NCBI GenBank assembly: GCA_029204225.1
Contig: CM055092.1
Coordinates: forward strand, 42,170,904-42,234,903
From: Diphasiastrum complanatum
Taxonomy: Eukaryota > Streptophyta > Lycopodiopsida > Lycopodiales > Lycopodiaceae
Direction of reading: 5' to 3'
Length of the DNA: 64,000 bases
Numbering within the stretch: the first letter of the stretch is position 1; each line of letters starts with the position of its first letter. The notes under the pieces were generated by a model that saw only the letters and a program-made list of their open reading frames with translations, ran no database searches and was not told the origin of the DNA. Positions 1 through 12,598 of this stretch are shown one piece after another. Both the position numbers and the translations under genes were made by a program.

Positions 1-540
1 TGTGTTGTTTGATCTTCTACCTTTGTTTCTTTATCATTAGCTGCACTTGTCTCTTATACTTTTTTGTCGTGAGTGGGATCAGCTGCAATTGTGTCTTTTG
101 CTCATGTAGTTGCAGGCAACTCCCTTTCTCCCTCCCCTGAGACTGTTGCATGTGGTTGGATGGCTACCATAGAATCAACTGCTTGTTGGACGCGAGGGGA
201 TGATGTCAGTAGTTGTACTGTCCCAGCTAGTAATTGGGATTTGGAGCGTCTATAGGTGATTGCACAACTAGAAGTAACCCGGATGATGAGTGGGTTCTAG
301 ACCATCGAGTACATGATTGGACGGGTGTCTACTGGGTGTCCATGATCTGGAGCTGAGGTGAGGAGGCAGTAGTTGAAGTTCTTCGTTGTCTGTTGCATCT
401 CGTTTGGAGGTTTTCTTTCTCTTCATCCTCAATTTCCTCATTACCACACGAAGAATTGGCGTGGTGACTAAAGCTTGTTTGAGGTCTTCGATTTAATCGT
501 GTCTTCTCTCCACCTTGCATCAATAACGATTTGATATACT
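1..540. other. No gene recognised (left edge)
   Basis: Only short ORFs without recognisable motifs are present. The gypsy pol relic to the right (minus strand) appears to fade out near position 540, so this stretch may be its decayed RNase H part or unrelated DNA. Confidence 0.4.
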
Positions 541-1310
541 AACCGTGCTTTATCGGCCGACATAATGTATTATAAAAATACGCTAATAACTTGTGTGGCC
601 TAGAAAGACATACATTTCCTTCACTGTACCTAGTAGGGGCATTTAGAATCACTCTGATCTTTTCGAGATCAGTGGCTATACCATTTCAAGAAATGATATG
701 GCTCAGTACCACACCATGGGTAGCCTAGATTTCGCACTTTTTGAGATTCAATGAGATTTGGAACCTTCGACAACGAATGAATATGTTCAAGGGCATTGAG
801 ATGCTTATCTTGAGAGGCATGCACACTAAGATCATCGAGATAAATCTCTAGATTTTTGTGCAACAGATCCTTGAAAGCTTATTGCATTTACCTTTGGAAT
901 GTCGATGGGACATTGCACAGACTGAATGGCATAACTTGGTATGTGAAAGTGCCAAACTCTATAACAAACACCGTTTGAAATGATCTTCAGAGAAATTTGT
1001 ACTAAGAAATAGCCACTAAAATTGTCCAAGAAGCTAAAAGCTTCTGCTCATGCCATATCTTTGAGGATTTGTGTGGTTAGAGATAATGAGAAGTGATCTT
1101 TGTATGTTTGATCATTAAGTTTTTTCAAATCCATGCAGATACAGATTTTACCATTTTTCTTTCGTATAGCCACAATTGGCGATACCCAATTGGTATGCTC
1201 CATTTCCTAAATGAAACCAACATCGAGAAGCTTCTGAATATCTTCTCGATCTTCTTGTGATAGGTAGGATTGGTGCAATAAGGTTTCGCTCTCACAGGTA
1301 TGGCACCATC
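540..1310 (-). pseudogene. Ty3/gypsy reverse transcriptase remnant (G1)
   Basis: Read on the minus strand, broken frames give a chromoviral/Tat-like RT. Pieces include NWVSPIV, KKNGKICICMDLKKLND, DNFSGYFLVQI and the catalytic-site segment IYLDDLSVH (YLDD box) near 820-850. A thumb-like stretch resembling VFLGHxxYxRIFI follows near 580-650. Several stops and frame changes separate the pieces, so no enzyme can be made. RT would copy element RNA to cDNA in cytoplasmic particles. The linker upstream of RT lies at 1527-1982 on the same strand, consistent with one element. The plus-strand relic at 44.4-45.0 kb is a close relative. Confidence 0.85.
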
Positions 1311-1526
1311 CTGTCACTGGGAGGGAGGAACCCCTTTCATTTCTTTATAACTCCACGCAAACACATCTCTATATTTGCACAATAACTTTTCCAAATCTTG
1401 TAATTGGGTTGGATTCAGGTGGGCTTCTATGTGCATTATACTGTCTATGTCTTTATCATCATCCTTCAGATTGAGAGGTATTGTCTTGGTAGGATTCTCA
1501 AAAGAAGTTGATGGTGGTTGAGGCTT

Positions 1527-1982
1527 TCATTTTGGCTTTACCATACTGATGATCACATCATTAGTCATGTAATCCTTAAAGCGTTGTGGAACATTATATA
1601 GTGGATTATCAACTATCGCAGGTGGGATCTTAGGAATGTCATCTACAGGTTTGCTTGTAGATGATGAAGCCTGACTAGGATTTTTTTGGTTTTGTATCAA
1701 AGGTTTGATTGGCTGTTTCAACATTTCACACATTTGGAAATGCTTATCAGTCAATCGTACATCAACCTTTGATTTGTTTTGTAGCATGCGGGATATTTGT
1801 GGATTTGTAATAGTAGACATGCATGAATTTTTTTGTGTTTTTCTGTGAACTAAGTCTTCGTCAATGGTGTTCAAGATTTCATCATTGTGTATGTCCCATT
1901 CATAGACTTTTAATTTTGGTCTATATACGTGAGTGTTTATGGGTTGTGGATGTCGCACACAAGCCAATGGTGATGGAAGCAA
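1527..1982 (-). pseudogene. Ty3/gypsy protease-RT linker remnant (G1)
   Basis: A 151-codon minus-strand ORF that contains LKQPIKPLIQNQKN and, near its end, YNVPQRFKDYMTNDVII. The same two blocks occur in the plus-strand gypsy relic at about 43.98-44.16 kb (MREKLKQPISP and PQKFKDFTIDDVVI), just before RT. I therefore assign it to the spacer between retropepsin and RT of the same gypsy family. It has no catalytic motif. The upstream protease and gag of this copy are absent: the DNA to its right is a motif-rich non-coding stretch reaching a primer-binding site at 3298. Confidence 0.7.
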
Positions 1983-2039
1983 CTCTTCTTCCTATTGATC
2001 GGTCTGATCTCAGATTCATTCATCGATAGAGTCCAAGGG

Positions 2040-3270
2040 TATTGGATCTTGCTAGAACTGTGGGAATTTGTCTGGATCTTTGAGGATCTGATCAATTTTG
2101 TTGGCTAATGGTGTGATTTTAGCCCTTTTACGATGGTTTCTTTGTGATAATTTTTTACTCCTTGCTCTAATCGATTTGAGATTTTTAGAGTAGATAGATC
2201 TAAAACAGGTCTTCCTATTGATCATATCTACGAAGGTTACTCATGCGAGGGTTAGTTGTGCGAGAGTTCTTTCTACTGTTTTGCAAACAAAATCCATTGG
2301 GAAGTAACTCTTGCAGACTAGCAAGAGTAAACTCTTGCAGATCAAAAAGATATTGATGTCTACGAGGGTTCTGGACCACTTTTTGGCTCAGATCTTCATC
2401 AATACATCAAACTACCTCTCACAAACTTCATTACAAAAGGAAAATGACATTTTACACCCAATAATGGTTTGCGAGAGTTACTTTTAAGAGGGTTCTCTAG
2501 TTCTGATTAATTTCTTCAATTTTAGCCACTTACACCCACTTTTTAACTTACTAAAATGAGATGAACTCTCGCAAGCTTTACTGTGTACATATCTCAGTCA
2601 AATGGAGCTACAGAATTTTTTACAATAGGTGCCACAAAAAACTAAAATTTTGATGTCTGCGAGAGTTCTGTCTTTGTTTTTTGTCTTTCCAGACTTTGGA
2701 AACTCACATAGGCAATGTATATTTGCATAGTAACTCTCGTAGACTACTCTGTGTGCTTCTCTCAGTGACATGCAACTTCAGGAGGTTTTGCGAGAGTTAG
2801 TTTGCAGTATTGAATTTTTTTTTTTAACAAGGGATTTTAAATTTTTTTTGTTTTTTCTCTGATTTTTTGAAATCTACTAAGAACTAACTCTTGCAGACTT
2901 CTATGTAGGTCTGGAACTAACTCTTGCAGGCTTCTATGTAGGTCTGGAATAGTGTTCTCAGTCTGCTGCCAGTCATGCGAGAGTTAATATTTATTGGTTT
3001 GGGAGAAATAAAATATGATGTGATTTTAGCCCTCTTTTTCCCTCCAAAGTGCAGATTTGAGTGTTTTTTTTATGGTTTTTTGATGGTTGTAATGGGATGG
3101 CAAGCCCTTAGGGGCTGTTTTAGGTCTCCTCTACCTCTCCACACCTCCTCCGCTAGCTTCCAATAGTCCAGTCATGCAAAAACAAGAAAAACAGCCTAAA
3201 CTACCCCCAAATCCACCTAAAACACGCTAAAATAGGCAAAGCAACTAAAAAGACAACTAGAACTAGTTAG
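2040..3270. repeat. Non-coding block rich in GCGAGAGTT motifs, both orientations
   Basis: No coding frame is convincing. The stretch carries at least ten copies of TGCGAGAGTT, its variants, or the reverse complement AACTCTCGCA. They lie for example near 2236, 2258, 2305, 2330, 2476, 2563, 2660, 2722, 2788, 2886, 2920 and 2976. Intervening DNA is not repeated, so this is a dispersed motif cluster rather than a tandem array. A second cluster lies at 7760-8050. It could be LTR/leader DNA of the gypsy family. Confidence 0.5.
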
Positions 3271-3278
3271 TGATGGCC

Positions 3279-3298
3279 TATCCCTAGCAACAGCGCCA
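3279..3298 (-). promoter_or_regulatory. Candidate primer-binding site, tRNA-Asp type
   Basis: On the minus strand the sequence reads TGGCGCTGTTGCTAGGGAT, beginning one base after the LTR-like end at 3300. It matches the complement of the plant tRNA-Asp 3' end (TGGCGCCGTTGCCGGGGAT), used by many Tat/Athila gypsy elements, with about three mismatches. Its polarity fits minus-strand element G1 to its left. Confidence 0.6.
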
Positions 3299-3299
3299 C

Positions 3300-3590
3300 T
3301 GTAGGGTGTAGGATTCGATGTTGAGTAGCCCTCTACCTATCAAAAGGGTTAGAACACAAGCATAGTTGCCTACTTAGATGCTTTTATACACTAATCTAAC
3401 TCTACCCCACACTAACTTTACTCTAAACTAGCATTAACATCCAAAATAGAGGGATAATGGAGGTGAGAGAGGGAGAAGTGAGGGAGGTTAGCTCATGTGC
3501 TCAATATTGCATACTAATGGTAAAGCAATTAACAAGTAAAAAGCAAAAACAATGAAAATGAAAAATAACATGCAATCACAACAAAAAGCA
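3300..3590 (-). repeat. Truncated LTR, family 1 (copy A)
   Basis: About 290 bp that align along their length with the R/U5 part of the fuller LTR at 5649-6188. Shared blocks include gggttaga, cttagatgct, atctaactctacc, ggaggttagctca and gcaatcacaacaa. It starts with TGTAGGG on the plus strand (LTR end ..CCCTACA on minus), as does copy B. The U3 part is missing and the right edge runs straight into broken RT. It contains a purine-rich tract near 3455-3485 that corresponds to a long CT array in the copy at 10392. Confidence 0.7.
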
Positions 3591-4415
3591 TTAGCATGAC
3601 AACTCCTTTCCAAGTACAATCTTGGTTTCCTCAACTAGCTTGATACAACTTCCTGTTACAATGATATCATCAACATAAATAAGGAGGATGACAATATCTC
3701 TATCAAAAAACTTGACATACAAGGAAGGATCATAGTTACTGAGATTAAATCCTAGTGACTCAAGAAAGGTGTTAAGTCGAGAATACCATGACCTTGGAGC
3801 TTGCTTTAGTCCATATAGACTTTTGAAGAGCAAGCAAACTTTGTCTTTGTCATGGATGAACCCAATAGGCTGATCCATATAAATTTCTTCTTCTAGATAT
3901 TCATTTAAAAATGCATTACAGACATCTAGTTGAAGAACTTGCCAATTGAAAAACAAGCAATAGAAATTATGATTCTGATTGATACCATCTTTGCAACTGG
4001 AGCAAAAGTCTCTTCATAATCAAGTCCATAAATTTGAGCAAAAGCTTTAGCACGAAGTCTAGCCTTGTACTTGTTGATTGTGCCATCTTGATTATACTTG
4101 ACTCAAAAAACCCACTTGCAACCAATGGTGTGCTTGTTGGATGGAAGATCCACAAGCTCCCATGTCTTGTTGGCCATCAAAGCATCATATTCCTCCTTCA
4201 TGGCAAGGTACCATTCCTTTGAATTGAGTGCATCATATACGTCCTTTGGCTCCTCATGTGAAATAAAATAAGCACAATTAGTGGAGTTGATTTCCACTTG
4301 CTTGCCTCTATCTTCATAAATAAGCCTCCTAGGCTCGGATCTAGCTTCACTATCAATACGCCATGAATCTTTTTCACCTTCACTTGATATTGAACTTGTA
4401 GAACACATCATCATT
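3591..4415 (-). pseudogene. Ty1/copia RT remnant with protease-to-RT internal deletion
   Basis: Minus-strand copia RT. The 3591-3956 ORF carries LDVCNAFLNEYLEEEIYMDQP, LKQAPRSW and the YVDD catalytic box, then ends early; the RT C-terminus and all of RNase H are missing. Upstream (3957-4165) the frame is broken, with a stop right after the GCKWVF motif. At 4103-4414 the pre-RT segment is preceded by a piece of the protease start, in which DSWxIDSxA is fused to SEPRRLIY. The usual DSG triad reads DSE. Integrase and most of the protease have been deleted at that junction (about 4335-4360). Confidence 0.85.
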
Positions 4416-5243
4416 AGTAGTAAAGTTGATTTGCTTGCTACCTTTATCTCTTTGCTTCATCAAACATTCATTAGCAAAATGCCCTTTGATTCCACAATAA
4501 AACCATTTTAGCTTTGACCTATCTTTCTTCTTACCAACAAAAGAGGAAGGCTCACCTTGATCTTGACCTTTAGACCACTTGTCTTTTCCTTTTCCCTTGA
4601 ACTTTCCTTTGACGAACATAGCCTCCTCCCTTGAACTTTCCTTATAATGAGATGTCGATGTAGATCCACCTCTTCTTGATTGAAGCCTAAACTCCTCATT
4701 CACCAAAATATCTTGCAAATCCACAATGCTTGGAAAAGTCTTTTGAATAGCAAAGATCTGAACAAGATTAGCATGGTCATCCAACAAACCATTAAGAATA
4801 ACTTGAACAAGTTCTCCTTCTTTAGTGCTCTCATCAATTCATGCTAGCTCATCATTAAATGCTTTAACTCTCAAAACAAAAGCATGAGTACTCTCTTCAT
4901 TCTTTTGCATACTTTGAAAGATTTGTCTTCTTAGAGTCGATACTCTAGATGTAGACTTGGATTCATAAAGCTTCTTCAAAGCTTTTCAAGCCTCCAAATA
5001 TGATGTGCACTTACCAATCTCCTTGAGTAGCTCATTGGTAACATTCATCTTAATCATATGTAGAGATCTTTTAGTTCTCTTGTCATACCTCACTTGATCT
5101 TGAGGCCTCTCCTCCACACATGCAACAATATGCATCAACTCATTCATCTCCAATAAGGACTCCATCCTCACCTTCCAAGTAGAATAGTTGATTGAGGTAA
5201 GCCTATCATTGCTCTCCAACATAAAGCCTCCACTTGTAGCCAT
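4416..5243 (-). pseudogene. Ty1/copia gag remnant
   Basis: Minus-strand gag in pieces. The N-terminal part (MATSGGFMLESND, start near 5243) resembles the Gag of the complete element at 29978-35838. A C-terminal part (4380-4787) has the basic FKGKGKxKWSKGQDQG region and a zinc knuckle. The knuckle has lost its first cysteine, reading KWFYCGIKGHFANEC where relatives read KCFYCG. Frames are interrupted between 4788 and 4985. Gag would form the virus-like particle and bind RNA; this copy is dead. Confidence 0.85.
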
Positions 5244-5648
5244 GTTGAAGTGACCTAATCTTCTCCTTTCAACTTGTTTCAATGCTCAAAGCACTCTTTT
5301 GAATGACAAAAAATGTATTAAAAAAGAAATCACTAAGATATCAAAACCCTCGATTCTCTTCTAGCACTATTACTAGCAAATCAACACATAGAATGAAGAA
5401 TTGTTTATCAACCTATGATCCACACACAATATAATGAATCTTCCAATTTCTACATGCAATTGAAACACACTCTATTAAAGTTCAGCAACTTAAAAAAATA
5501 GGGGTTTTGACAAAATCACAAAAAATTGAATCTTCCAATTTCTACATGCAATTGCAGAAATATTGATATAGAGTCTTGTAGCCTCTAATCAAACCTACCT
5601 AATGCATAAAAAATCACCCAAATCCAGTAAGCCATGTGAGAAATCATA
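5244..5648 (-). other. Untranslated leader of copia remnant
   Basis: Non-coding DNA between gag and LTR copy B. It aligns with the H1 leader at 26340-26760 (shared blocks include caacacatagaatgaagaatt and ggttttgacaaaatcacaaaa). No initiator-Met primer-binding site is seen where it meets the LTR; it is either decayed or the junction is secondary. Confidence 0.6.
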
Positions 5649-6188
5649 TGTAGGGTCAAAGATCTCACGTAGTATAGCTCTCGCTTGTCAACAAGGGTTA
5701 GATCATTGGATAGGTTCCTAGCTATGCTTAGATGCTATTTTTAGTTAGTTTCCTACTTTGCATCTAACTCTACCTCCACTAACACTACTCACACTAGCTC
5801 TAATCTTCCTAAACTAACTTCATCATGGTTTTGGGTGAAGAGAGAAAATAGAATAGAAGAGGAAGAAGAAGGAGAAGAGAGGAAGAGAGAGAGATGAGAT
5901 GGAGGTTAGCTCAAATGCTCAATGTCATTGCTTATGGACAAACCTTAACTAGCATAAATCAAAAAACATGGGAAATGAAAATAACAAGCAATCACAACAA
6001 GAGCATAAGCAAGAGTGATTAGCAAATGAGGATGCTTGAGCTCTCAAAATGATAGAGTCTCCTCCTCTCTATTAAGCATGAAAATAGTGTACAATTGGTG
6101 CCTTTTTATAAAATGGGGAAGGACCTTGCCCCAAAATCCTATTGGCTAATATTTACATTGATCCTATCCATTCATCTTGGACCCAACT
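5649..6188 (-). repeat. LTR, family 1 (copy B) with TATA box
   Basis: Fuller LTR in minus orientation. Its left edge TGTAGGG matches copy A; its right edge (GTTGGGTC on minus) matches the start of the plus-strand copy at 10392. A TATA-like TATAAAAAGG lies on the minus strand at 6101-6110, followed by the conserved block gagagctcaagcatcc. A purine-rich tract (5838-5905 on plus) lies at the site of the CT expansion in the 10392 copy. No matching target-site duplication was found. Confidence 0.65.
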
Positions 6189-7399
6189 TGATCCAAGGGT
6201 CCACAAAAATGGGGGTGAGGACGGTTTGTCCAAACAAGAGGATGGGAGGAACAGAGGGGAATTGAAGGGTGGTGTGGAGTATGGAAGAAGACAAAGATGG
6301 AGCAGAAAGGGTCTGACGTGGGGGTAAAAAATTGATGACTTGCATCCATGCTAGAGTGTCGGGAGACAACTGTGAATTGGAGGGATTAAACGTGAGGGGA
6401 GCACCGGTGGCGGTAGGAGTAATGGAGGAGGTGATGGTGATGGACGGAGTAGTGGATAATGGAACAATAATGGAAGTGGTATCAATAGAGGAAACATGAA
6501 TGGAAACAGAAATAGTTGTGGATGGAACAGAAAGAGAGGTAGTGACAACAGAGATGGAAGGGGATGGTTGCACGGAAGAAGAAGTGGCGGTGGTTGATGG
6601 AGTCATTAGTGCGGTAGTGGTGAGTCGTCTTTGGGTAGTAGGTGGAGATGAAGATGATGAGGCAGTGCCATGCATTTGTATGCTGGTCGTTGTGTCAGTA
6701 ACTGCAGGTTGGGAGGAGGTGGATGCTTGAGATGGCGGATAGAGATTAGTGTGCGACACGAGGGTAGACAAAAGAGATGAGCATTAGAACCGCACACTTT
6801 TGCCTCGAGAAGTGCGCACAAAGTTACACAACAGGGGGCTTGCTGCAATAAGGTCACGGTTGCTGGGTTTGATGGCGGTGGCTAGTTCACAAATGAGAAA
6901 GCTATGCAAGTCATACGACACAACTGAGGGGCCAAGGAATTCCAGAAAGGATTCCACTATCTAACTCAGCAGCTTGGACTGAATTATGTCCTTGCAAAAT
7001 GTTGAAATAACCAAAAAGTTATTCAACAGATGCACGGCCGCCTGAATGACGGGTTCTGTGATAGCATCTATCAAGTAACTATTGTTAGTCTGGGATAATG
7101 CCGATGGTGACCATTGAGTCTACGTTAATTCTGACCTTGTACATGGTACCTTGGTACAGAAAGTGGAAGTGTGTCTTTGGTGCATCCCAGGTGGCGTAAG
7201 CATGAAGGGCGAGGCCCATGTTAATCTCAGAATGAAAAAGCATCGGGTAAAAACCCATTGCCTCTAGAAGTGGGCCGGCTGTTTGTAGTCATGGTTGGAT
7301 TAGAGCGTCAAAGGGTAAGGGCCAAATCTGTGTGGCCTCGGGGATGTCACGCTAGATCACCTGCTTGGTGCTAGAGTCTTCGGAGGATGAGGAGGCCAT
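6172..7399 (-). pseudogene. Degenerate Ser/Thr-rich reading frame, unknown
   Basis: On the minus strand an ATG in a good plant context (ACCATGGCC) at 7399 opens a frame starting MASSSSEDSSTKQVI that stops soon after. Peptide-like stretches such as HSEINMGLALHAYATW and PKTHFHFLYQGTMYKVRI follow between stops. The longest open part, 6172-6771 (199 codons), is over one third Ser and Thr and its 3' end overlaps the LTR. A TATA box sits upstream at 7653-7660. I do not recognise the family. It could be an extra ORF of a gypsy element or a decayed host fragment. Confidence 0.3.
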
Positions 7400-7652
7400 G
7401 GTAGCAGTGATGATTAAAGGTCAAAAAAGTAGGCAAAACGGTGCCAAAAGATAAAAAGGTGTGGAAAAGACAAAAAATTGTGAATTACGAGTGTCTAATG
7501 GCAAGGATTATAGTTCAGAGCACAGATCTGGGTTTAGTATGAGTAGATGATAGCTTGTAGAAAATTTGGTCGCAAACAGATAACTTGGTAATTTCAGTGT
7601 AAATTTCGGCAGAGCTTCGCTAGCAAAGGTGACAAATGACTCGAATTCATCC

Positions 7653-7660
7653 CTTATATA
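7653..7660 (-). promoter_or_regulatory. TATA box TATATAAG (minus strand)
   Basis: A consensus TATATAAGGG on the minus strand about 250 bp upstream of the ATG at 7399. With the motif-rich block to its right it looks like an LTR promoter or the promoter of the degenerate ORF. Confidence 0.45.
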
Positions 7661-7739
7661 GTGGAATCTAGAGTGCGTATTAGGTGAAATCCACTTTCCC
7701 TTGCTTAGTTCCACCCAAATTTTGGTAAGGACCTTCTTC

Positions 7740-8514
7740 ACAAAATTCTAAAACCTCAGGGAAGTCTGCGAGAGTTCAAAAGGTGATTTGACTGCCATGC
7801 AAAGGTTCTGCGAGGGTTCAGAATGTCTACGAGAGTTCAACTCTCGCAGGAAGTAATCTCTCACACAACTTGTTTCTGTGATTGGATTTCCAAGATCAGA
7901 CCATGTAGGCAGGCTAATTTCACTGCTCTTATTTCATTTAGACACCTTGCGAGGGTTGGTAAGATGATCTTGATGCTCTACGAGGGTTCTGAAGATTCAA
8001 CTTCTAGTAACCCTCGCACACACTAAAAAATGATGATTCTTCCATCAAGAACTCTTGCAGAGATTTCTATGGATGCATCTGGTCAAATCTAGTGACTGTC
8101 CAAGTTTCAAGAGCTATCTCCCAGGGGATCTCCAAAAATCATGAAAAAAGTACTCTTTTAGAGTGGTTTTTTGATGAGATCTCGAGATTTTCTGATTTTT
8201 AACTTTTGCAAACTGGTAATCAGCTTCATCCATGCTGGATCTGACTGTTGATAGCTCTCTGAAAGTTTTGATGGTCATCTAATAATAGATCCATCAGTGT
8301 TTAATGAATTTTGCCCTTAATTTGCCTTAGTTACTAAGATCAAGGTCTCTGATCTGCAAATTTAGTGGACTTATTGGCATAATCTAATGATCTGCTTCCT
8401 TCTTGATCTCATCTGGATCTGGATCCTTCTTGGATTCTGATGGATTTTCTTGATCTTGCCAGATCTGGCCGAATCTTGATGGATCTAGCTTGATTTGGCA
8501 TGATCTTCCTAGAT
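7740..8514 (-). repeat. Candidate gypsy 3' LTR/U3 with GCGAGAGTT motif cluster
   Basis: Non-coding DNA directly downstream (minus strand) of the G3 integrase relic, where a 3' LTR would lie. From 7760 to 8055 it has about eight copies of TGCGAGAGTT, CGAGGGTTC or their reverse complements, the same motif as at 2236-2985. From 8055 to 8514 I see only AT-rich DNA with repeated gatct words. LTR ends were not identified. Confidence 0.4.
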
Positions 8515-9419
8515 CTAGCAGTGATGGTTTAGCAGAATAGCTTTTTGTAATTTTCCCTTGATCGCTCTGGTTTTATACATCAGAACCAGATCGCCAGAAT
8601 GAAGATCCTTCTTTTGTAACCTGTGATCGTGCCATGCTTTGCGTCTTTTCTTTTCAGCTGCCAGTGCATGCACAACTAGTAAGCGTGTTTCACAGAGTTT
8701 ATGTAGAGCTTCGTGGCGTAGTTGTAGATATTTGGATTCATTCAGATGTTGCGTTGTAACAATCCTTAATGAAGGAACTAGAAACTCTACTAGCATTACA
8801 ACATCCTGACCATATACCAATTGGAAGGGTGTTTGATCAGTGCTTCCTTTATATGCTATCCTGAATGCCCACAGAACAGCATGTAGCTTATATTCCCAAT
8901 CTGATCTGCTAGTTTCAATTTTTTTGTTAGCACGCTACACATGATCTTATTGGATGATTTTGCTTGCCCATTACCACGAGGATAATAGGGCGTAATGGTT
9001 CTATGGATCATGAAGAATTCCTCCAATAGGACCTTGATGGTCTCATTGATGAAATGATTTGCACGATCACTGACTAGTTCCATCGGGCATCCGAAGTGCA
9101 TAATGATATTTTCATAAAGGAACTTGGCAGTGGTCCTAGCATCAGCTACTCTTACTGCCTTGGCTTTGACCCACTTGGCGAGATAGTCTGTGGCTACGAT
9201 TATATATCGAGCCTGGGAACTCCTTGTTGCAGGGTGAATTGGACTGATGTAATCCAATTCCCACTTTTCGAATGGTGCTTGGGCTAAGACCGGGTGCAGT
9301 AGGTCATAATTCAATCTCGTTGGTCTCCTTGCCCTTTGGCACACATCGCACTTTTTGTATTCCTTCGTATCCTTATGAATTGTTGGCCACCAACATCCTG
9401 ATTGCAAGATTAAAGACAA
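8515..9419 (-). pseudogene. Ty3/gypsy integrase remnant (G3)
   Basis: Two minus-strand ORFs (8856-9419 and 8515-8820) cover the integrase. They carry the zinc-finger end CDVCQRARRP, the core with WELDYISPIHPATR and IIVATDYLAKWVKA, the second catalytic region ELVSDRANHFIN, and ITPYYPRGNGQA with the later acidic residue changed or lost (relatives read NGQAES). The C-terminal part reads AWHDHRLQKKDLHSGDLVLM. The frame breaks near 8830. It is closely related to the plus-strand copy at 46.0-46.9 kb. The order of RT (540-1310) and integrase shows this is a different element from G1. Confidence 0.85.
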
Positions 9420-9479
9420 GCAAACAATGGGGCTGGAAGTTTATGACCAAGTGGAGGCACTGTATACAAGACTAGTTCC

Positions 9480-10391
9480 TAGATACCAACCAAGCAATAG
9501 ATCAAAACCCAAGCCAAGAGGAGCACCCAACATCATCATCTCAAGGCTCTCGATCTATCTTTTCCAGCCGCTCGTTTCGTTGACCAAAGTTCGTAGAGAA
9601 TAAAATCAACGACTTTTTAGTCCAACATCCCTACGAGTCTTCACGCGGTGGTTGACAGGTGTCATTTTCAGCCCAAACAATCAAGGGCAACGAGCTGAAG
9701 TGCCTCCCACTCCTCCAATCCCAACCGGAGTGGTGCCAGCAATTCTTCGAACAAGACCTTGTGCCCATCATGGCTTATGTCACAAGTCCACAATAGCTAC
9801 AGGTCCACAAAAGCTTATGTCACGAGTCCACAATAGCTTTATGTCACGGGTCCACAAAAGCTTATGTCACGAGTCCACAACAGCTACGGGTGATCTCGCA
9901 CTTCCTCCCCATCACACAATGATTCAAATGGATGGAATGTGGTACCCCTATGGACCAAATCACCATCAACACCATGAATTGGCCAAAAATTCCCTTAGAA
10001 TATGGATGGAAAATGGATGTAGATGCCAAGAGGGCTCTAATCCAATTTTTGACAAAATATATCAACTGTCCTGACCCCACAGTCTGCGCAGCCACACAAT
10101 ATGTTGGGACTTGGAATTTTTGATGGGAGTCACAACCAAATGGGTTGATGTCTTACCTCCCATATGTTTTGATCCTAATATCGCCCTAGTTTTGGAAAAT
10201 AGTTGAAGACCAACTGCCAACTAGATGACGTCCACAAAGCCTTCTACCCTCCTAAGGACAAGAAAAATATAAAAAGATTGGAGTTCATGGAGGATGTTAT
10301 TGGGTACCTAATCCAACAACGACACACAAAATGGGCACTTTACTAAACACCGTAGTGCTGAGGGACCAACACTACTTCAGGTTGGAGGCCA
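9480..10391 (+). other. Unassigned DNA with a short tandem repeat
   Basis: Two overlapping plus-strand ORFs (9652-10074 and 9932-10123) have no family resemblance I can name. Between about 9777 and 9895 a unit of the type cttatgtcacgagtccaca, followed by aaag or atag, is repeated about four times with small changes. No TE motif is evident; it may be a decayed retroelement 5' or 3' region. Confidence 0.4.
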
Positions 10392-11906
<1,515 letters not shown>

Positions 11907-11918
11907 CTCCCTCTACAA

Positions 11919-12524
11919 CTAGTTTTGGCATAGTTTTAACATACTATATTGATCCAACTTTAGAATGATCTCCATCCTAATCATAGACCTCCTTTCTAAT
12001 GTTCTAAAGTAGCTTCCATGATTGATATAGAGAATAGTGTCCAAATTGGATGCTTCACTATTTCTTACATCAATTTCACATGTCAAGATGTGACTAAAAC
12101 ATAAAGAACCAAATAGAATGTAAATGAAATTATTCTTCCATGTTTCAAACTTTGAAATTTCTAGAAAACTACAGCAACCAAACAATAAATGTGAGTGACG
12201 ACCACTTGCTTGTTTGTCTCCTCCAACATTGTCCTTTCTTGAGATGTCTCCACCATAAAACTTCATGAACGAGCCTCCATTGCCATCTTGCCACAAGATA
12301 TCATCAACACTTGATGACTTGGCCATGAATGAGTGACATAATGAACCTCCAATAGATTCATTTCCATTAGCAAAACCAGCCAAGAATGCTAGTACAACTC
12401 CAACAATAAGATATTGCAAGACAATGTAGCTAGTTTTATCATATCTTGACAATTTGCACACATCCACATCCATATGAAGAATTTGCACACACCTACAAAA
12501 ATAGATCCAAAAAATCTTTGCCAA
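11919..12524 (-). CDS. H-family conserved ORF, unknown (copy 1)
   Basis: A 201-codon minus-strand ORF inside non-autonomous element H1, between the pre-RT fragment and the polypurine tract. Its first half (DVCKLSRYDKTSYI, FLAGFANGNESIGGSL, CHSFMAKSS, ILWQDGNGGSF) is conserved in the second H copy at 53627-54079, with about 80% nucleotide identity by eye. It does not look like RT, RNase H or integrase. The segment GVVLAFLAGFANG is mildly hydrophobic; no clear signal peptide or zinc motif is visible. It may be a captured host fragment or a decayed, shifted-frame retroelement part. Translation is unproven. Confidence 0.45.
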   Translation of the reverse strand: MAKIFWIYFCRCVQILHMDVDVCKLSRYDKTSYIVLQYLIVGVVLAFLAGFANGNESIGGSLCHSFMAKSSSVDDILWQDGNGGSFMKFYGGDISRKDNVGGDKQASGRHSHLLFGCCSFLEISKFETWKNNFIYILFGSLCFSHILTCEIDVRNSEASNLDTILYINHGSYFRTLERRSMIRMEIILKLDQYSMLKLCQN

Positions 12525-12598
12525 ATGGCCCTCCTTTGATGCTCTTGACTAGCTCCAGATATCCGCTTTCCCTTTTGTGTTGTTGAAGCCCTTTGAGA

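Noticed and set aside
1823-2029. Plus-strand ORFs over the G1 linker
   Set aside because: They are antisense to the gypsy linker frame and have no independent support.
669-9419. G1 RT and G3 integrase as one gypsy element
   Set aside because: Both are minus strand, yet integrase lies to the right of RT; a single minus-strand element would have it to the left.
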